From an uncultured Alphaproteobacteria bacterium (GTDB lineage Bacteria; Pseudomonadota; Alphaproteobacteria; SP197): a stretch of 64,000 nt of DNA. Shown one piece after another: positions 63,196-64,000 of the stretch. The first letter of the stretch is position 1; each line of letters starts with the position of its first letter. The translations under genes and the position numbers were made by a program. Below the pieces are notes generated by a model. That model saw only the letters and a list, made by a program, of their open reading frames with translations, had not been told where the DNA came from and searched no databases. The DNA lies in the NCBI GenBank assembly GCA_958295695.1, contig OY282363.1, forward strand, positions 2,298,225 to 2,362,224, in the 5' to 3' direction.

Positions 63196-64000
63196 ATGAC
63201 CGTTCACAGCAATGTCCTCGACATGATCGGCAACACGCCCGTGGTCGAGACGACCGCGTTCGACACCGGGCCCTGCCGCCTGTTCCTGAAGCTGGAGAAC
63301 CAGAACCCCGGCGGCTCGATCAAGGACAGGCCCGCCCTCACGATGGTCGAGGCGGCCGAGAAGTCGGGCGCGATCGGGCCCGGAGGCACGCTGGTCGAGG
63401 CCACGGCCGGCAACACGGGCCTCGGCCTCGCGCTCGTCGCGCGCCAGAAGGGCTACCGGCTCCTGCTGGTGATCCCCGACAAGATGAGCCAGGAGAAGAT
63501 CTTCAACCTCCAGGCCATGGGCGCCGAGGTCCTGCTCACCCGTTCGGACGTCGGCAAGGGCCATCCGGAATACTACCAGGACATGGCCCAGCGCATCGCG
63601 GCGGAAACCGGAAACAGCGTTTTCGTCAACCAGTTCGGCAACGAGGCCAACCCCTTGGCGCACGAGACCGGCACCGGCCCTGAGCTCTGGGACCAGACCG
63701 GGCGCGACCTCGACGCCGTGGTCTGCGGCGTGGGTTCCGGCGGCACGATCACGGGGCTGGGCCGTTTCTTCAGGAAGGTCAATCCGGCCCTGGAGATGGT
63801 GCTCGCCGACCCGGAGGGATCGGTGCTCGCCGACTATGTCAACACCGGCGAGATCGGCCCCCTGGGCTCCTGGCTCGTGGAGGGCATCGGCGAGGATTTC
63901 ATCCCCGACGTCAGCGATCTCTCGCTCGTGTCCAGGGCCTACACCGTCCCGGACAGGGAGGCGTTCCTCACGGCCCGCCGGCTCCTCCGGGACGAGGGCA
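63196..64000 (+). CDS. cysteine synthase / cystathionine beta-synthase family PLP enzyme (C-terminus outside window)
   Basis: 268 codons before the right edge. NVLDMIGNTPVV starts the fold, the PLP lysine is in GGSIKDRPA (about residue 42), EATAGNTGLGLA (about 74) binds substrate, and GVGSGGTITG is the PLP phosphate loop. O-acetylserine to cysteine, or serine plus homocysteine to cystathionine, are the usual reactions; the missing end would show whether a CBS pair follows. GGAG precedes the ATG by five bases. Confidence 0.92.
   Translation, partial: MTVHSNVLDMIGNTPVVETTAFDTGPCRLFLKLENQNPGGSIKDRPALTMVEAAEKSGAIGPGGTLVEATAGNTGLGLALVARQKGYRLLLVIPDKMSQEKIFNLQAMGAEVLLTRSDVGKGHPEYYQDMAQRIAAETGNSVFVNQFGNEANPLAHETGTGPELWDQTGRDLDAVVCGVGSGGTITGLGRFFRKVNPALEMVLADPEGSVLADYVNTGEIGPLGSWLVEGIGEDFIPDVSDLSLVSRAYTVPDREAFLTARRLLRDEG

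Overview
The window is a gene-dense, very GC-rich chromosomal segment, most consistent with an alphaproteobacterium (a Rhodospirillales-like lineage is my guess, not proven). Evidence for this is the gene order murA, DUF2948, UPF0262, low-molecular-weight phosphatase, maf, rng, yacG; a CIRCE-controlled groES-groEL pair; a thiBPQ operon behind a TPP riboswitch; and genes packed with 1-20 nt overlaps and many GTG or TTG starts.

Layout. 1-12.7 kb: a broken-off class III aminotransferase, an iron-sulfur flavin oxidoreductase, a CysQ-like phosphatase, an FAD-linked hydroxyacid dehydrogenase, a Na+/H+ antiporter, an OmpA-type lipoprotein, and two minus-strand clusters (M19 dipeptidase / HisD-like / carboxymuconolactone decarboxylase; class II aldolase / MtnA / VOC). 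12.9-18.2 kb: histidine operon hisG-hisB-hisH-hisF-MFS-hisA::hisI::hisE, whose last gene is a triple fusion with a fungal HIS4-like HisIE part. 18.2-20.3 kb: groES-groEL. 20.4-27.6 kb: a dimethylformamidase (DMFase)-like small subunit, two large-subunit paralogues, a GFA-type zinc protein and an orphan substrate-binding protein. 27.8-36.6 kb: assorted catabolic and housekeeping enzymes (DUF3800, amidinohydrolase, proline iminopeptidase, MsrB, ADP-forming acyl-CoA synthetase, SDR, M81 peptidase).

36.7-42.9 kb is the most interesting part: a compact DinG-containing type IV CRISPR-Cas locus. It runs on the minus strand from its own sigma70-type promoter: csf3, a csf1-position protein, cas6/csf5, csf2, csf4 (DinG), then a 10-repeat array, then an HNH nuclease gene. 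It has no cas1, cas2, cas3 or cas10. Gene order and the absence of a zinc finger in the csf1-position protein set it apart from textbook type IV-A.

42.9-51.9 kb: a third DMFase-like large subunit next to a second M19 dipeptidase, divergent from an aldehyde dehydrogenase, an isochorismatase-fold amidohydrolase and a DUF1989 pair. With the 20-28 kb block this suggests small amide, guanidino or dipeptide-like nitrogen compounds as nutrients. 52-57.7 kb: the conserved alphaproteobacterial cluster with tRNA-Phe and tRNA-Thr, but without hisD and infA at the places where they usually sit. 57.9-64 kb: a lipoprotein hydrolase, TusA, the TPP riboswitch with thiBPQ, a Nudix hydrolase, and a cysteine synthase family gene cut by the right edge.
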